From positions 124,001 through 188,000 of the forward strand of contig CAVPBX010000003.1 of the NCBI GenBank assembly GCA_963702305.1: DNA of 64,000 nucleotides, read 5' to 3'. The translations under genes were made by a program, and so were the position numbers. The stretch's first letter is position 1. The number at the start of each line of letters is the position of its first letter. The notes under the pieces are model-generated. The model was not told the DNA's origin and did no database searches. It saw only the letters and a list, made by a program, of their open reading frames with translations. This DNA comes from PALSA-693 sp963702305 (GTDB lineage: Bacteria > Actinomycetota > Acidimicrobiia > Acidimicrobiales > Palsa-688). Positions 44,657 to 53,618 of the stretch are shown in pieces.

Positions 44657-45022
44657 TCAATGTCGCCCTCGCCGGCCCCTGGTCGCGGACGGCCCGGTGC
44701 CCACGGTGACCTGGATCTCGGTGATCTCCGTGGCGTCGGTCGCCGACCTGATGCGACCCAGCAGATCGGCGGTCATGAACCGCAACTGGGTAGCCCAGGC
44801 GGGCTGGTCCGCGGCGACCACCAGGACGCCTCGCCGCAGGGATCGAGGTTGGGCGTGGGCCGCGATCTCCGGGCCAACGAGGTGCTCCCAGTGGGCGAAC
44901 ACCGCGGCCAGCAGCTGGGCGCGCGGTGCGCCCATGGCCCGCGTCACCCGATCGAGCGAGTCGGCCACCGGTCGCGGGTCGCGCTCGGCCGGAGAGGGGC
45001 GAGAGGGGCGCCAGGTGGTCAC
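44657..45022 (-). CDS. dciA: DciA family protein (DUF721), helicase loader
   Basis: 121 residues. LLAAVFAHWEHLVGPEIAAH followed by LRRGVLVVAADQPAWATQL and MTADLLGRI is the DUF721/DciA core. DciA is the ancestral replicative helicase (DnaB) operator or loader in bacteria lacking DnaC. The extra N-terminus is Pro/Arg-rich. ATG 45022 overlaps the recF stop as ATGA, so it is coupled to recF. Intact dnaB with intein lies in the same window. Confidence 0.88.
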   Translation of the reverse strand: MTTWRPSRPSPAERDPRPVADSLDRVTRAMGAPRAQLLAAVFAHWEHLVGPEIAAHAQPRSLRRGVLVVAADQPAWATQLRFMTADLLGRIRSATDATEITEIQVTVGTGPSATRGRRGRH

Positions 45023-46134
45023 GTCAGCAGCTTCCCGTCCTCGACGCGGGCCCGGGCCGCCACCCTCGCCCCTGGGGGCAGGTCGTCGGCAGTGGTCACC
45101 ACGGCCTGGCCGGGTGGCAGGCAGGCCAGGAGGGCCTCGGAGCGAGCCGGATCGAGCTCGGAGAACACGTCGTCGAGCAGGAGGATCGGGGCGCTGCCGA
45201 TGCGCTCGGTGACCAGGGCGTGGCCGGCGAGGCGCAGCGCCAGGGCCAGCGACCGCTGCTCCCCCTGCGAGGCGTGCGTCCGCCCGGCCAGGTCACCGAC
45301 GGCCAACAGGAGCTCGTCCCGGTGGGGCCCGATGGTGGTCACCCCCCGGCGCAGATCGTCCCGGCGGGCGTCCCGCAGGGCGGTGACCAGCGACCCCTCC
45401 CAGCTGCGCCGGTACGACAACCGCACCCGATCCCGGCCGCGATGGGCCACCCCGGCCGCCAGCTGACCGTAGGCCGTCCCCGCCAGCGGCTCCAGGGCCT
45501 CGGTCAGGGCCGCCCGGGCCGAGGCCAGCGCCTCTCCCGCCTCGGACAGCTTGGCGTCCCAGACATCGAGCGTGCTCTCGACGTCGGGGGCCAGGGGCCG
45601 GCCGGACATCGCCGCCCCACCGGCCGACTTCAGGAGGGCGTTGCGCTGCTTGAGCACCCGCTCCACCTCGGTGATGGTGGCGTCGTGGCGGGGGTGGAGG
45701 GACACCAGCAGGTCGTCCAGATACTCCCGCCGGCCCTGCGGCCCGCCCTTGACCAGCCCCAGGTCGTCGGGCCCGAACACGGTCACGCACAGGGCCCCCA
45801 AGAGGTCCCGGGAGCGGCGCAGCGGCTGCCGGTTGACCTGCACCCGGTCCCGGCCGGCGGCGTGCAACTCCGCCTCGACCAGCAGGTGCCGACCCTCTCG
45901 CGAGCCCTCGGCCCGGACGACCGCGTGGCTGCCCGGGGCCCCATCGCGCACCATCGCCTCCGCCGGGCTGCCCCGGAAGGACTTCAAGGTGGCCAGGTAC
46001 CCGATGGCTTCCAGCAGATTGGTCTTGCCCTCGCCGTTGTTGCCGCTGACCACCGTGATCCCCGCCGGCGCCGGGCTGAACTCGGCGTCGCGGTAGCTCC
46101 GGAAGTCGGTGAGCCACAGGTGCTCAAGGTGCAT
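45019..46134 (-). CDS. recF: DNA replication and repair protein RecF
   Basis: 371 residues, intact. Walker A is VVSGNNGEGKTNLLEAI, followed by the conserved LATLKSFRG. The signature region is THASQGEQRSLALALRLA and Walker B is ILLLDDVFSELDPARS. RecF helps load RecA at gaps. ATG 46134 is preceded by GGTGGAGGG. The 276-base gap to dnaN, which contains large hairpins, is longer than usual. Confidence 0.95.
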   Translation of the reverse strand: MHLEHLWLTDFRSYRDAEFSPAPAGITVVSGNNGEGKTNLLEAIGYLATLKSFRGSPAEAMVRDGAPGSHAVVRAEGSREGRHLLVEAELHAAGRDRVQVNRQPLRRSRDLLGALCVTVFGPDDLGLVKGGPQGRREYLDDLLVSLHPRHDATITEVERVLKQRNALLKSAGGAAMSGRPLAPDVESTLDVWDAKLSEAGEALASARAALTEALEPLAGTAYGQLAAGVAHRGRDRVRLSYRRSWEGSLVTALRDARRDDLRRGVTTIGPHRDELLLAVGDLAGRTHASQGEQRSLALALRLAGHALVTERIGSAPILLLDDVFSELDPARSEALLACLPPGQAVVTTADDLPPGARVAARARVEDGKLLT

Positions 46135-46161
46135 AGGTACCCTCCACCAGCAATGGGGAGT

Positions 46162-46217
46162 CCAACCCTGGTGAGGTGGTGATCCCCGTAGAAAGGATCA
46201 CCCCCTCACCAGGTTGG
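46162..46217 (-). terminator. Strong hairpin in dnaN-recF gap, attenuator-like
   Basis: Arms 46162-46185 and 46195-46217 pair almost perfectly over 23-24 bp around a nine-base loop. In transcripts from dnaN it would precede the recF ribosome-binding site by about 25 bases. There is no run of U after the 3' arm, so it does not look like a classic intrinsic terminator, and could act as a pause, attenuator or RNA processing site. Confidence 0.6.
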
Positions 46218-46339
46218 CCTCTCCTCATCACTCAAGCCTCCCGTTGCCGCCGAGTAGAAATCGAGGAGTTCGGCTCACCACCTCGCGTGAAGTGAAAGAG
46301 GGGCTGGCGCCGGGAAGGGCGGGCGTCCTTTCTACGGGG
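46184..46339 (-). repeat. 14-bp inverted pair that overlaps the hairpin loop
   Basis: CCCCGTAGAAAGGA at 46184-46197 and TCCTTTCTACGGGG at 46326-46339 are perfect reverse complements. The first copy covers the loop and stem top of the large hairpin at 46162-46217. In RNA from the minus strand the upstream copy could therefore pair with the hairpin loop, giving two competing structures. Confidence 0.75.
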
Positions 46340-46352
46340 ACGTCCGCCGTTC

Positions 46353-46406
46353 CCGAGCGTCAGCCCCTTTCCGAGTGTCAGCTCCGACCCGAATGTCAGC
46401 TCCGAC
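46353..46406 (-). repeat. Three tandem 18-bp repeats after dnaN stop
   Basis: Units at 46353-46370, 46371-46388 and 46389-46406, the last two differing at one base (CCGAGTGTCAGCTCCGAC and CCGAATGTCAGCTCCGAC), the first more degenerate. They begin five bases beyond the dnaN stop in the direction of transcription. A short open frame runs through them but looks non-coding. Confidence 0.75.
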
Positions 46407-46410
46407 CCGC

Positions 46411-47511
46411 TCACGACACCCGTACCGGCATCAACAGATACAGGTACTCGTCGCCCTCGGTGGGGCGGAGGGTGGCCGGCTTGAGGGCATCCAGGGTGTC
46501 CAGGGTGACTTCGTCGCCGGTGATGGCCTCGGCCCCGTCGATCAGGTAGGTGGGGTTGAACGCCACGGTCATCTCGGCGCCCTCGTACTTGGCGTCCACG
46601 TCCTCGGTGGCGGTCCCCCAGTCGGTGGTGATGACGGTGAGCTCGATGCCGTTGGGCCGGAGGGCGATGCGCACCGGGGTGGTGGCGTCACGGGCCAGCA
46701 GCTTGACCCGCCGGACCGCGTCGAGGAGCGCCTCCCGGCCCACGATCAGCCGGTTCGGGTAGGACGCCGGGATCAGCTGGCGGTAGTTGGGGAACTCCCC
46801 CTCGATCAGGCGGGTGGTCAGCGACACCTGGCCGGTGGTGAAAGTGGCGTCGTGCGGTCCCAGGCGCAGGGCCACCTCGGCGCCGGCGGTGCCCAGCAGC
46901 CGCATCAGCTCGTTGAGGGCCCGGGACGGGACCAGCACCCGCTGCCCCTCCGCCAACACCCCGACGCCCCGGAGATCCCGGACTGCCAACCGGTACGAAT
47001 CCGTCGCCACCAGCCGCAGGCCGCCCTCCTCGGCCGCCATCAACACCCCGGTCAGGATGGGTCGGGAATCCTCGTTGGACGCGGCCCGGGTCACCTGCCG
47101 CAAGGCGTCGGTCAACCCCTCCACCGGGAGGGTCACGGTGTCGCCGGTCGGGATGGGCAGCCGGGGAAAGTCACCCGCCGGATGGGTCCGCACCGTGAAG
47201 TGCGACCGGCCCGACGCGATCCGCAACTCCTCCTCGTCGGCTTCGAGTGCCACCGCCCCCGGCTCCAGAGCCCGGACGATGTCGGTGACCAACCGGCCCG
47301 GCGCCACCACCACCCCGTCGCTGGCGCCGCTGACGGTGGTCTCGACGGTGATGGTCAGGTCCAGGTCCGTCCCGGTGAGCTGCAGGACATCGCCCGTCAC
47401 CGACAGCCGGACCCCGCCCAGCACGGGGAGCGCGCCGCTCCGACCCGCTACCGCTCGCCCGGCCGTGCTGAGGGCCTCGACGAGCACATCACGTTCGCAT
47501 CGCAACTTCAC
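46411..47511 (-). CDS. dnaN: DNA polymerase III beta sliding clamp
   Basis: 366 residues. MKLRCERDVLVEALSTAGRA is the typical beginning, and FTVRTHPAGDFPRLP (residues about 100-115), RLIEGEFPNYRQLIP and the C-terminal YLLMPVRVS match the three clamp domains. Length is normal. It lies between dnaA and recF as in most bacteria. GTG 47511 follows AAGTAGGGAAGG at normal distance. Confidence 0.96.
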   Translation of the reverse strand: MKLRCERDVLVEALSTAGRAVAGRSGALPVLGGVRLSVTGDVLQLTGTDLDLTITVETTVSGASDGVVVAPGRLVTDIVRALEPGAVALEADEEELRIASGRSHFTVRTHPAGDFPRLPIPTGDTVTLPVEGLTDALRQVTRAASNEDSRPILTGVLMAAEEGGLRLVATDSYRLAVRDLRGVGVLAEGQRVLVPSRALNELMRLLGTAGAEVALRLGPHDATFTTGQVSLTTRLIEGEFPNYRQLIPASYPNRLIVGREALLDAVRRVKLLARDATTPVRIALRPNGIELTVITTDWGTATEDVDAKYEGAEMTVAFNPTYLIDGAEAITGDEVTLDTLDALKPATLRPTEGDEYLYLLMPVRVS

Positions 47512-47758
47512 TGCAGTGCCTTCCCTACTTCTGGACTATTAGATGGAAATTCTTGTAGCAGTAGTTATAGGGGCTGTGAATTGTGGACAACACCCCATCG
47601 GTGCAGGTCAGCGGGTGGTTGACGAGATTCGGCTCGTCCCCAGGATCCCACAGGGGTGCGACGCCGATGGCGATGCCCTGTGGGAACGGCGCGCCGTATC
47701 CCCGTAAATCACACGGTCCCGACACACCACATCCGGAGCCCAGTCCCCAGGCGTCATT
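47512..47758. other. dnaA-dnaN intergenic region, candidate oriC part
   Basis: A 247-base gap. It has one exact DnaA box in TTGTGGACAA at 47581-47590, a perfect 10-bp inverted repeat TCCCACAGGG/CCCTGTGGGA at 47646-47655 and 47676-47685, and an AT-richer stretch at 47531-47571. In many actinobacteria oriC lies here, but that region usually has many DnaA boxes, so it may be only part of the origin. Confidence 0.5.
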
Positions 47759-49172
47759 TCAGCCCCCGCCCTTGATGTTGTAGATGAGCTCGGTGACCTG
47801 GTCGTAGACCTGGCGCCGCTCCTTCATCAGCCCGGAGATCTTCTCGACGGCGTGGATGACGGTGGTGTGGTCGCGCCCGCCGAACTCCCGGGCGATGGCC
47901 GGGTAGCTGAAGTCGGTCAGCTCCCGGAAGACGTACATGCCGATCTGGCGGGCGTTGACCAGCGGCCGGCGCCGGCTGGTCCCGCACAGGTCCTCCACTG
48001 GGAACCCGAAGGCGGTGGAGACGGCGTCCATGATCACCTCTGGGGGTGATCTGGCGCGGCCGGCCGGCGTCGAGGATGTCGGACAGGACCCGTTCCGCCA
48101 TCTCGAGGGTGGGTGACTCGCGGTTGAGGCTGGCGTAGGCCGACACCCGGATCAGGGCGCCCTCGAGCTCGCGGATGTTGTCCCGCACGTGGGTGGCGAT
48201 GAGCTCGAGCACGTCGCCGGGGATCGGGATGCGCTCGCCGTCGGCCTTCTTGCGCAGGATGGCCAGGCGCGTCTCGAGTTCGGGGGGCTGGACGTCGGTG
48301 GTCAGTCCCCACTCGAACCGGCTGCGGAGGCGGTCCTCCAGGGTGGCGATCGAGCGGGGATGGCGGTCGGACGACAGCACGATCTGCTTGGAGCCCTCGT
48401 AGAGCCAGTTGAAGGTGTGGAAAAACTCCTCCTGGAGCCCCTCCTTGCCTTCCATGAACTGGATGTCGTCGACCAGGAGGACGTCGCAGTCCCGGTAGCG
48501 GCGCTTGAAGATCATCTGGCTGTTGTTGCGGATGGCGTCGACGAAGTCGTTCATGAACGTTTCCGTCGACACGTAGCGGATGCGCATCCCCGGGAAGTTC
48601 TCCATCCCGTAGTGGCCGATGGCATGCAGCAGATGGGTTTTCCCCAAGCCGGAGTCGCCGTAGATGAAGAGCGGGTTGTAGCTGGCGGCAGGGGTCTCCG
48701 CCACCCGCTGGGCGGCGGCGTGGGCGAACCGGTTGGACGATCCGATGACGAAGGCGTCGAAGGTGTAGCGGGGGTTGAGGGCCGGCGGCTCCATCCGGCC
48801 GGTGCCGGCCCCCGACGTGCCGGCGCCGGCGCTGCGGGCGCCATTGGCCGCCGGTGCGTCTTGGCCGGCGGGCTCGACCGCGGCCGCAGTGGGTGGGGCG
48901 CTCTCCTGCTCGACGCCCTCGGGTGTCGGCCGCACCACGATGCGGACCGGCAGGTCGTGGCCGGCCGCCTGGGCCACCACTTTTTCCAGCAGGGGGATGT
49001 AGCGCTCCTGGAGCCGGTCCCGCACCAGCGAGCTCGGCGCCGAGAGGACCAGCGAGCCGTCGTCAGACTCGACCGGCTCGACCTCGTCCAGCCAGGTGCG
49101 CCAGATTGCTTCCGAAACCTCCGCTCGCAGCAGATCGGCGGATGTTGTCCACAGCGCTCCGGCTTGGGTCAC
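47759..49172 (-). CDS. dnaA: Chromosomal replication initiator DnaA, frameshifted
   Basis: AAA+ initiator. Domain I opens MTQAGALWTTSADLLRAEV; the AAA domain shows FIYGDSGLGKTHLLHAIGH (Walker A) and DVLLVDDIQFMEG (Walker B). Domain IV with GGRDHTTVIHAVEKI is the DnaA-box binding helix-turn-helix. A Pro/Ala-rich linker (domain II) is present. Between the AAA part and domain IV the frame changes at a five-C run near 48040-48045 (ITP then EVIMDAV); deleting one C restores it. The intact length would be about 471 residues. GTG 49172 is the start. Confidence 0.95.
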
Positions 49173-49232
49173 TTGGTTCTTACGCCTCCCACCCGAAGGT
49201 CATCCACAAGGTGATCCACATGTTGTGGAGAA
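49145..49232. promoter_or_regulatory. DnaA-box cluster at the dnaA start and upstream
   Basis: TTGTCCACA at 49145-49153 (exact consensus, inside the dnaA start region), TCATCCACA at 49200-49208, TGATCCACA at 49212-49220, and TTCTCCACA on the opposite strand at 49224-49232. This is probably the dnaA autoregulatory promoter and may be part of oriC. Confidence 0.65.
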
Positions 49233-49249
49233 CTCGACCGATACGACAA

Positions 49250-49270
49250 CGCCCCGCCACGATCGGGGCG
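49250..49270 (-). terminator. Hairpin between methyltransferase and dnaA genes
   Basis: CGCCCCG at 49250-49256 and CGGGGCG at 49264-49270 form a seven-bp stem with a seven-base loop. On the minus strand it is followed by TTGTCGT, a weak U-tract. It could end the methyltransferase transcript before the dnaA promoter. Confidence 0.4.
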
Positions 49271-49389
49271 GCTGCCACCCGGGGAAGGAGCCGATCTCCG
49301 GCGCCGCTCGGTGACGTGGCGCAGTTCGATGAAGCTAGCACTCCCGCTGACGCCCATCTCCCAGGCGGACCCCTTCTCGTGCCGGTGGG

Positions 49390-50106
49390 TCAGGCCGTCA
49401 GCCGGAACAGGAGTGTCCCGTACAGCTCCGGCCGGCCCCATCGGTTGATGATACGGGAGTACGCACGCGGCCCCCAGCGCAGGGCGGGAGGGAAGTAGGT
49501 CTCGAACATCGCGGGTTGTTCGAGGACCCGGAACTCGGCCCGGCGGAAACCGGCGTCGACGGCGGTCGACCGGAGGCGGCGGACGGTATTGCACCGGTAG
49601 CGCACCGGGGAGTGGTACTCGTCGATCAACGTGGCCGGCCGGACCTGGTGCAGCAACCAGTCCTCGACCCCGGCGCGCGACGCCATGGCGCTGGCCAGTC
49701 CGAAGTAGTGGAAAAGGTTCGGCGTCACCCCGAAACAGGATCCGCCCGGGGCCAGGAGGTTGCGCACCGCCTCCAGAAACGGACCGGGGGCCTCGGCGTG
49801 CTCGAGCACGTACACGCACAGGGCCACGTCGAAGCGCTCTTGGGCCTGCGGGGCGTACTCCTCGACCAGCAGTTGGTGCCCCTCGTCCAGCCAGGGCCGG
49901 TCCCGGACGCCCTCGTCGGGGTCGACGCCCACCATCCGCCGGGCCCGGTCCCGGAATTGCGCCGGGAAGTCGTAAAAGTGGCCACCGCCGCCGACGTCCA
50001 GCACCGAGATCGGCCCGGGATGGGTGCGGTCGATCCAGCCCCGCAGTTCCGGGAACTGCTGGGTCAGCGGGTCCAGCCGCACGACGTCCTGGCGGGGCCG
50101 GGCCAC
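49390..50106 (-). CDS. Class I SAM-dependent methyltransferase
   Basis: 238 residues. Motif I is ISVLDVGGGGHFYDFP, motif II MVGVDPDEGVRDRP, and motif III DVALCVYVLEHAEAPGPFLE. The catalytic substrate is unknown; the C-terminal half (YHSPVRYRCNTVRRLRSTA) is like methyltransferases of surface sugars. GTG at 50106 precedes MARPRQD. It lies between dnaA and dnaB on the same strand, where no such gene is usual. Confidence 0.8.
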   Translation of the reverse strand: MARPRQDVVRLDPLTQQFPELRGWIDRTHPGPISVLDVGGGGHFYDFPAQFRDRARRMVGVDPDEGVRDRPWLDEGHQLLVEEYAPQAQERFDVALCVYVLEHAEAPGPFLEAVRNLLAPGGSCFGVTPNLFHYFGLASAMASRAGVEDWLLHQVRPATLIDEYHSPVRYRCNTVRRLRSTAVDAGFRRAEFRVLEQPAMFETYFPPALRWGPRAYSRIINRWGRPELYGTLLFRLTA

Positions 50107-50140
50107 GTGGGCACGCTACCTGGACGGGCACCGGCGGCGG

Positions 50141-52799
50141 TCAGACCCGGGCCATGTTGGCGAAGCGGGTGTAGTGGTCGAGGAAGGCCAGCTGGCACTT
50201 CCCGGTGGGTCCGTTGCGGTGCTTGGCCACGATGACCTCGGCGCTGCCCCGATCCGCCGAGTCGGCGTTGTACATCTCGTCTCGGTACAGGAACAGCACC
50301 ACATCGGCATCTTGCTCGAGCGAGTTGTGGGCGATGACCCCGTTGGCCACGAAGTTGTGCGTCCCGTCGACCGTGGCGTCGAACGTGGGCATCGCCCCGA
50401 TCGGGGTGATCTCCACGATCTCGTCCCAGAACACGTCGGAGCTCGCGAGCGCTGCGAGCGCTGGGTCCCGGCTCATCGTGGCGATGGTGGACAGCCGGCG
50501 CCGGGAGAACCTTCGCGGGCGCGTCTGCGCTTCCGAGCAGGTAGGACCCGCAATAGCCCTCACCCAACTCGGCCGCCACCTCTCGATGGGTGACGCCAGC
50601 CCGACGCAACGAATCCTTGACGAGAGGAGCAACCGCCGAGGGGATCAGATCGACATTTGGGTTTGGGGTCTGCCGCCGGAGGGTCTCGAGACCCTCTGGG
50701 ACCAAGTCCCCACGGGAGCCATGGCAACCGACGATCTCCAAGAAGCGCGTCAGGTCCGGGTTTCCTGTGATCGAGACGTGCCAGCAGACCCGATAGCCCA
50801 ATTTGCGAGCGGGGCTCAAGCGAGAGCGGATGTCGAGTCGGAGTAGTGCCCGCCGGACTCCATCCGCCAGGGCGTGGCTGGTGGTGGCGTAATAGGCCCG
50901 GACCGTCGGGCCGCGACCGTTACGGCCAATCGTGATCGAACCGTCCGTCGCCCACAGATGGCGGAGGAACAGGGCGAGTTGGGCCGAAGGGAGCCCGAGC
51001 ACGGCCTCAGGAACGAACTTGTTGTGTGAGCGGGATCCCCACAGTCCGAGCGGCTCGAGCCAGTTGCGAATCGGATGATATCGACCATGTGTCAGTCGGT
51101 AGGGGGCCGGGAGCCACAGCAGCCAGGTGTTGCCCTGCTTCTTGCCGGTGACTTCGATGCCGAAGAGCCGCCGGGCGGTTTCCTCGACGACCGTCTTGTT
51201 GGCCGCATCGGCCGTGGCGTACTTCACCCCGACGGGCCCGATGGACCCATCGCCAAGGAGATGGGCGAGAAGAACCAACTCATCTTCAGGCCAGGCAGCG
51301 GGCAATTGAGGGTCAGGAAGGACACGAGGGACCGCGACGTGATCCCCGAGGTCCAATTCATCGAGGCGACGCCATCCCTCGATCGTGCGGAACGGGTGGT
51401 TGGCGGAAGCCTCGACCTCGTACCCGGAGGCCAGGCGCATCCGAAACACGGGCTTGATCCCCGAGGGGAACGTCCTGAGCAGGCGTCTCGGCACCAGCTT
51501 CCACGTCGTCTCGTCGAGCGACCAGACGACGGGTTGTTCCTGGCTCAGGACCAGTTCGCCCAGCGTGACCTCCTGTCCGTTGTCCGCCCGGAGCAGGCGT
51601 GCGCTCGCTGGCATGCACCCGCTTTCCCTCAGGTCTGCCAACTGGGGTCGCTTGTCGGCCCGCATCTCCAGGTTGCGGGAGAGCTGCGACAGCGCCACCA
51701 CGGGCACCTCCAGCTCGCGGGCGAGGATTTTGAGACCGCGGCTGATGCTGGAGACCTCGATCTGGCGGTTTTCCGACGTGGCCCGGCTCGACATGAGCTG
51801 GAGGTAGTCGACGATGATGAGGCCCAACCCGCCTTCCCGGGCTTTGAGCCGGCGGGCCTTTGCCCGCATCTCCATCACCGTCAGGTTGGGGTTGTCGTCG
51901 ATGAAGAGAGGGGCGTCGCCGAGGCGGGCGATGGCCTGGCTGATCTTGGGCCAGTCCGAGTCGGCCAGGCGGCCGTTGCGGATGCGGCCGGCATCCACCC
52001 GGGCTTCCGAGACCAGCAGGCGCTGGGTCAGCTCGTCGTGCGACATCTCGAGGGAGAAGACGAGGGTCGGGACCCGAGCCTCCATGGCCGCGTGGGCGGC
52101 GATACCGAGCGCCAACGCGGTCTTCCCCATGCTGGGCCGGGCGCCCACGATCACCAGGGAGGAGGGCTGGAGCCCGTACAGGCGCTCGTCCAGGTCGATG
52201 AAACCGGTGGGCACGCCGGTGATGGATTCGCCCCGGTCGAACAACCGCTCCAACCGGTCCAAGGTCTCGACCAGCAGCCCCTGAAGCGGCTTGAGGCTGT
52301 CGGTCACCCGGCGTTCCGCGACGTCGAAGACCAGCGACTCGGCTCGGTCCACCGCCGCGGCCACGTCGTCGGGGACGCTGTAGCCCATCTCGGCGATCTC
52401 GCCGGCCACCGCGATGAGCCGGCGGAGGAGGGCGTGCTCTTCGACGATCCGGGCGTAGCGGGCGGCGCTGGTGGTCGCCGGCGTGTCGGCCTGCAGCGAG
52501 ATGAGGGCCGGCAGGCCCCCGGTGGCCTCCAACAAGCCGGCGCGCGACAACTCGTCGGCGACGGTCACGGGGTCGGATGGCTCGCCCCGGCTGTACAAGG
52601 TGGTGATGGCGTCGAAGACGTGCCCGTGGGCGGGCTTGTAGAAATCGTCGGGGCTGCAGGTCTCTACGGCCGCGGCGATGGCGTCGCGGGCCAGCAACAT
52701 GGCGCCGAGGAGCGACTGCTCGGCGTCCAGGTTGTGCGGCGGGACCCGGGCGGATCCGCTGCGCACCCGTCGCCGGGCGTCTTCAATCGATTGCACCAT
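50141..52799 (-). CDS. dnaB: Replicative DNA helicase DnaB with intein, frameshifted inside intein
   Basis: Extein: N-terminal domain VPPHNLDAEQSLLGAMLLA; RecA-like core with Walker A IVGARPSMGKTALALGI, LVFSLEMSHDELTQRLL and LIIVDYLQLMS; after the intein SLEQDADVVLFLYRDEMYN and the final LAFLDHYTRFANMA. The intein interrupts between RESG and SLEQDAD. The preferred start is ATG 52799, after GGTGGAT. Spliced extein would be about 455 residues, normal for DnaB. The frameshift at about 50510 is within the intein C-terminal domain and would abolish splicing, so it is probably a sequence error. Confidence 0.93.
50324..51617 (-). other. Intein in DnaB with LAGLIDADG homing endonuclease
   Basis: 1294 bases, i.e. 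431 codons plus one extra base. It starts with Cys (CMPASARLLRADNG), block B EASANHPFRT has the conserved His, and it ends NFVANGVIAHN before the +1 Ser of the C-extein. Two dodecapeptide motifs, LLAHLLGDGSIG and LFLRHLWATDGS, show a full homing endonuclease. The insertion point, RESG/C and HN/S-LEQDAD, is the same as that of the Synechocystis DnaB intein. The single frameshift near 50510 lies between the endonuclease and the C-terminal splicing domain. Confidence 0.9.
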
Positions 52800-53171
52800 G
52801 GGGGATCCACCTAACTCGCTGGCGCCTGTGGGCAACTAGTCCCTTTACGCTCTGGATTTCGTGTGGACAGGCCGGGGGTGACTGGGGAGAAGAGCCGGGA
52901 CTGACAAGCGACACAAACATACGTTCCGGGTGTGACGGCCACTCCGAGTAGGGCGCGGGCTGCACCGACCGCGCTAAGGGGCCACCGAGCGGTCCGTGAG
53001 CAATGCTCGTGGACCCTGCGGGCCGCGCGGGGTCACACTGGCGGGCTGTGCAAAAGCCGGCACCACGTGAGGCGCGATTTTTAGGCCAGGTCCGGCTGTC
53101 GAGATGCCGGCCTCGCGGCTCCGGGCCGACAATCTCGACGAGGTCGGACCTGGCCGACGGCGCTCCGACCG
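52800..53171. other. Non-coding gap between rplI and dnaB with hairpin and DnaA-like sites
   Basis: No gene is visible in these 372 bases. Two DnaA-box-like sequences, TGTGGGCAA at 52827-52835 and TGTGGACAG at 52862-52870, each differ from the minus-strand consensus by one base. The segment 52880-53080 shows no clear structure. A long hairpin lies at 53084-53155. The gap is probably the dnaB promoter. Confidence 0.6.
53084..53155. repeat. Long hairpin downstream of rplI
   Basis: Perfect arms GGCCAGGTCCG (53084-53094) and CGGACCTGGCC (53145-53155), and inner arms GTCGAGAT (53098-53105) and ATCTCGAC (53132-53139), around a GC-rich loop. The structure is almost symmetric with small bulges. There is no U-tract on either strand, so an RNA processing or transcription barrier role is more likely than a simple terminator. 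Confidence 0.7.
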
Positions 53172-53618
53172 TTAGCTGGCGACGACCTCCACCGTCACCC
53201 GGAACTCGACGTCCGAGTGCAACTTCACCGGGACCTCGTGGGTGCCGAGGGACTTGATGGGCTCATCCAGTTGCAGCCGGCGGCGATCGAGGGTCACCTT
53301 GGCCTGCTCGGCGACGGCGTCCGCCACATCAGCGGCGGTAACGGAGCCGAACAGCCTGCCGCCACTGCCGGAGCGGGCCGGAATGCGGATCACCATGGGC
53401 ACCAGGGTGCGGGCCACCACCTCGGCCGACTCGCGGTCCTTGGCGTCCTTGAGGTCCCGGGCTCGCCGCATGGCGCCGGCTTGAGCGGTCACACCGTCGT
53501 TGGCGATGATGGCGTGGCCTTTGGGCAGCAGGTAGTTGCGGGCGTACCCGTCGGCGACGTCGATGATGTCACCGCGCTTGCCCACCTTGTCGATGTCCGA
53601 GCGGAGCACGACCCGCAT
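53172..53618 (-). CDS. rplI: 50S ribosomal protein L9
   Basis: 148 residues. MRVVLRSDIDKVGKRGDIID and VADGYARNYLLPKGHAI are the L9 signature, followed by the long helix (MRRARDLKDAKDRESAE) and the C-terminal domain with GRLFGSVTAADVADAV. ATG 53618 directly follows the rpsR TAA. It is the last gene of the rpsF-ssb-rpsR-rplI operon. Confidence 0.96.
   Translation of the reverse strand: MRVVLRSDIDKVGKRGDIIDVADGYARNYLLPKGHAIIANDGVTAQAGAMRRARDLKDAKDRESAEVVARTLVPMVIRIPARSGSGGRLFGSVTAADVADAVAEQAKVTLDRRRLQLDEPIKSLGTHEVPVKLHSDVEFRVTVEVVAS

Noticed and set aside
46162..46217. Classic intrinsic terminator after dnaN
   Set aside because: The stem is strong but is not followed by U residues in the transcript, so it was listed only as attenuator-like.
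46232..46414. Small minus-strand ORF over the 18-bp repeats and hairpin region
   Set aside because: Its sequence is just the tandem repeat translated (SELTFGSELTLGKG) plus the hairpin flank, with no ribosome-binding site.
50324..51617. LAGLIDADG motifs as a separate homing endonuclease gene
   Set aside because: They are in frame within the dnaB coding sequence, between intein splice blocks, so they belong to the intein.
51075..52814. Plus-strand 579-codon open frame
   Set aside because: It is antisense to dnaB and the intein; no domain seen.
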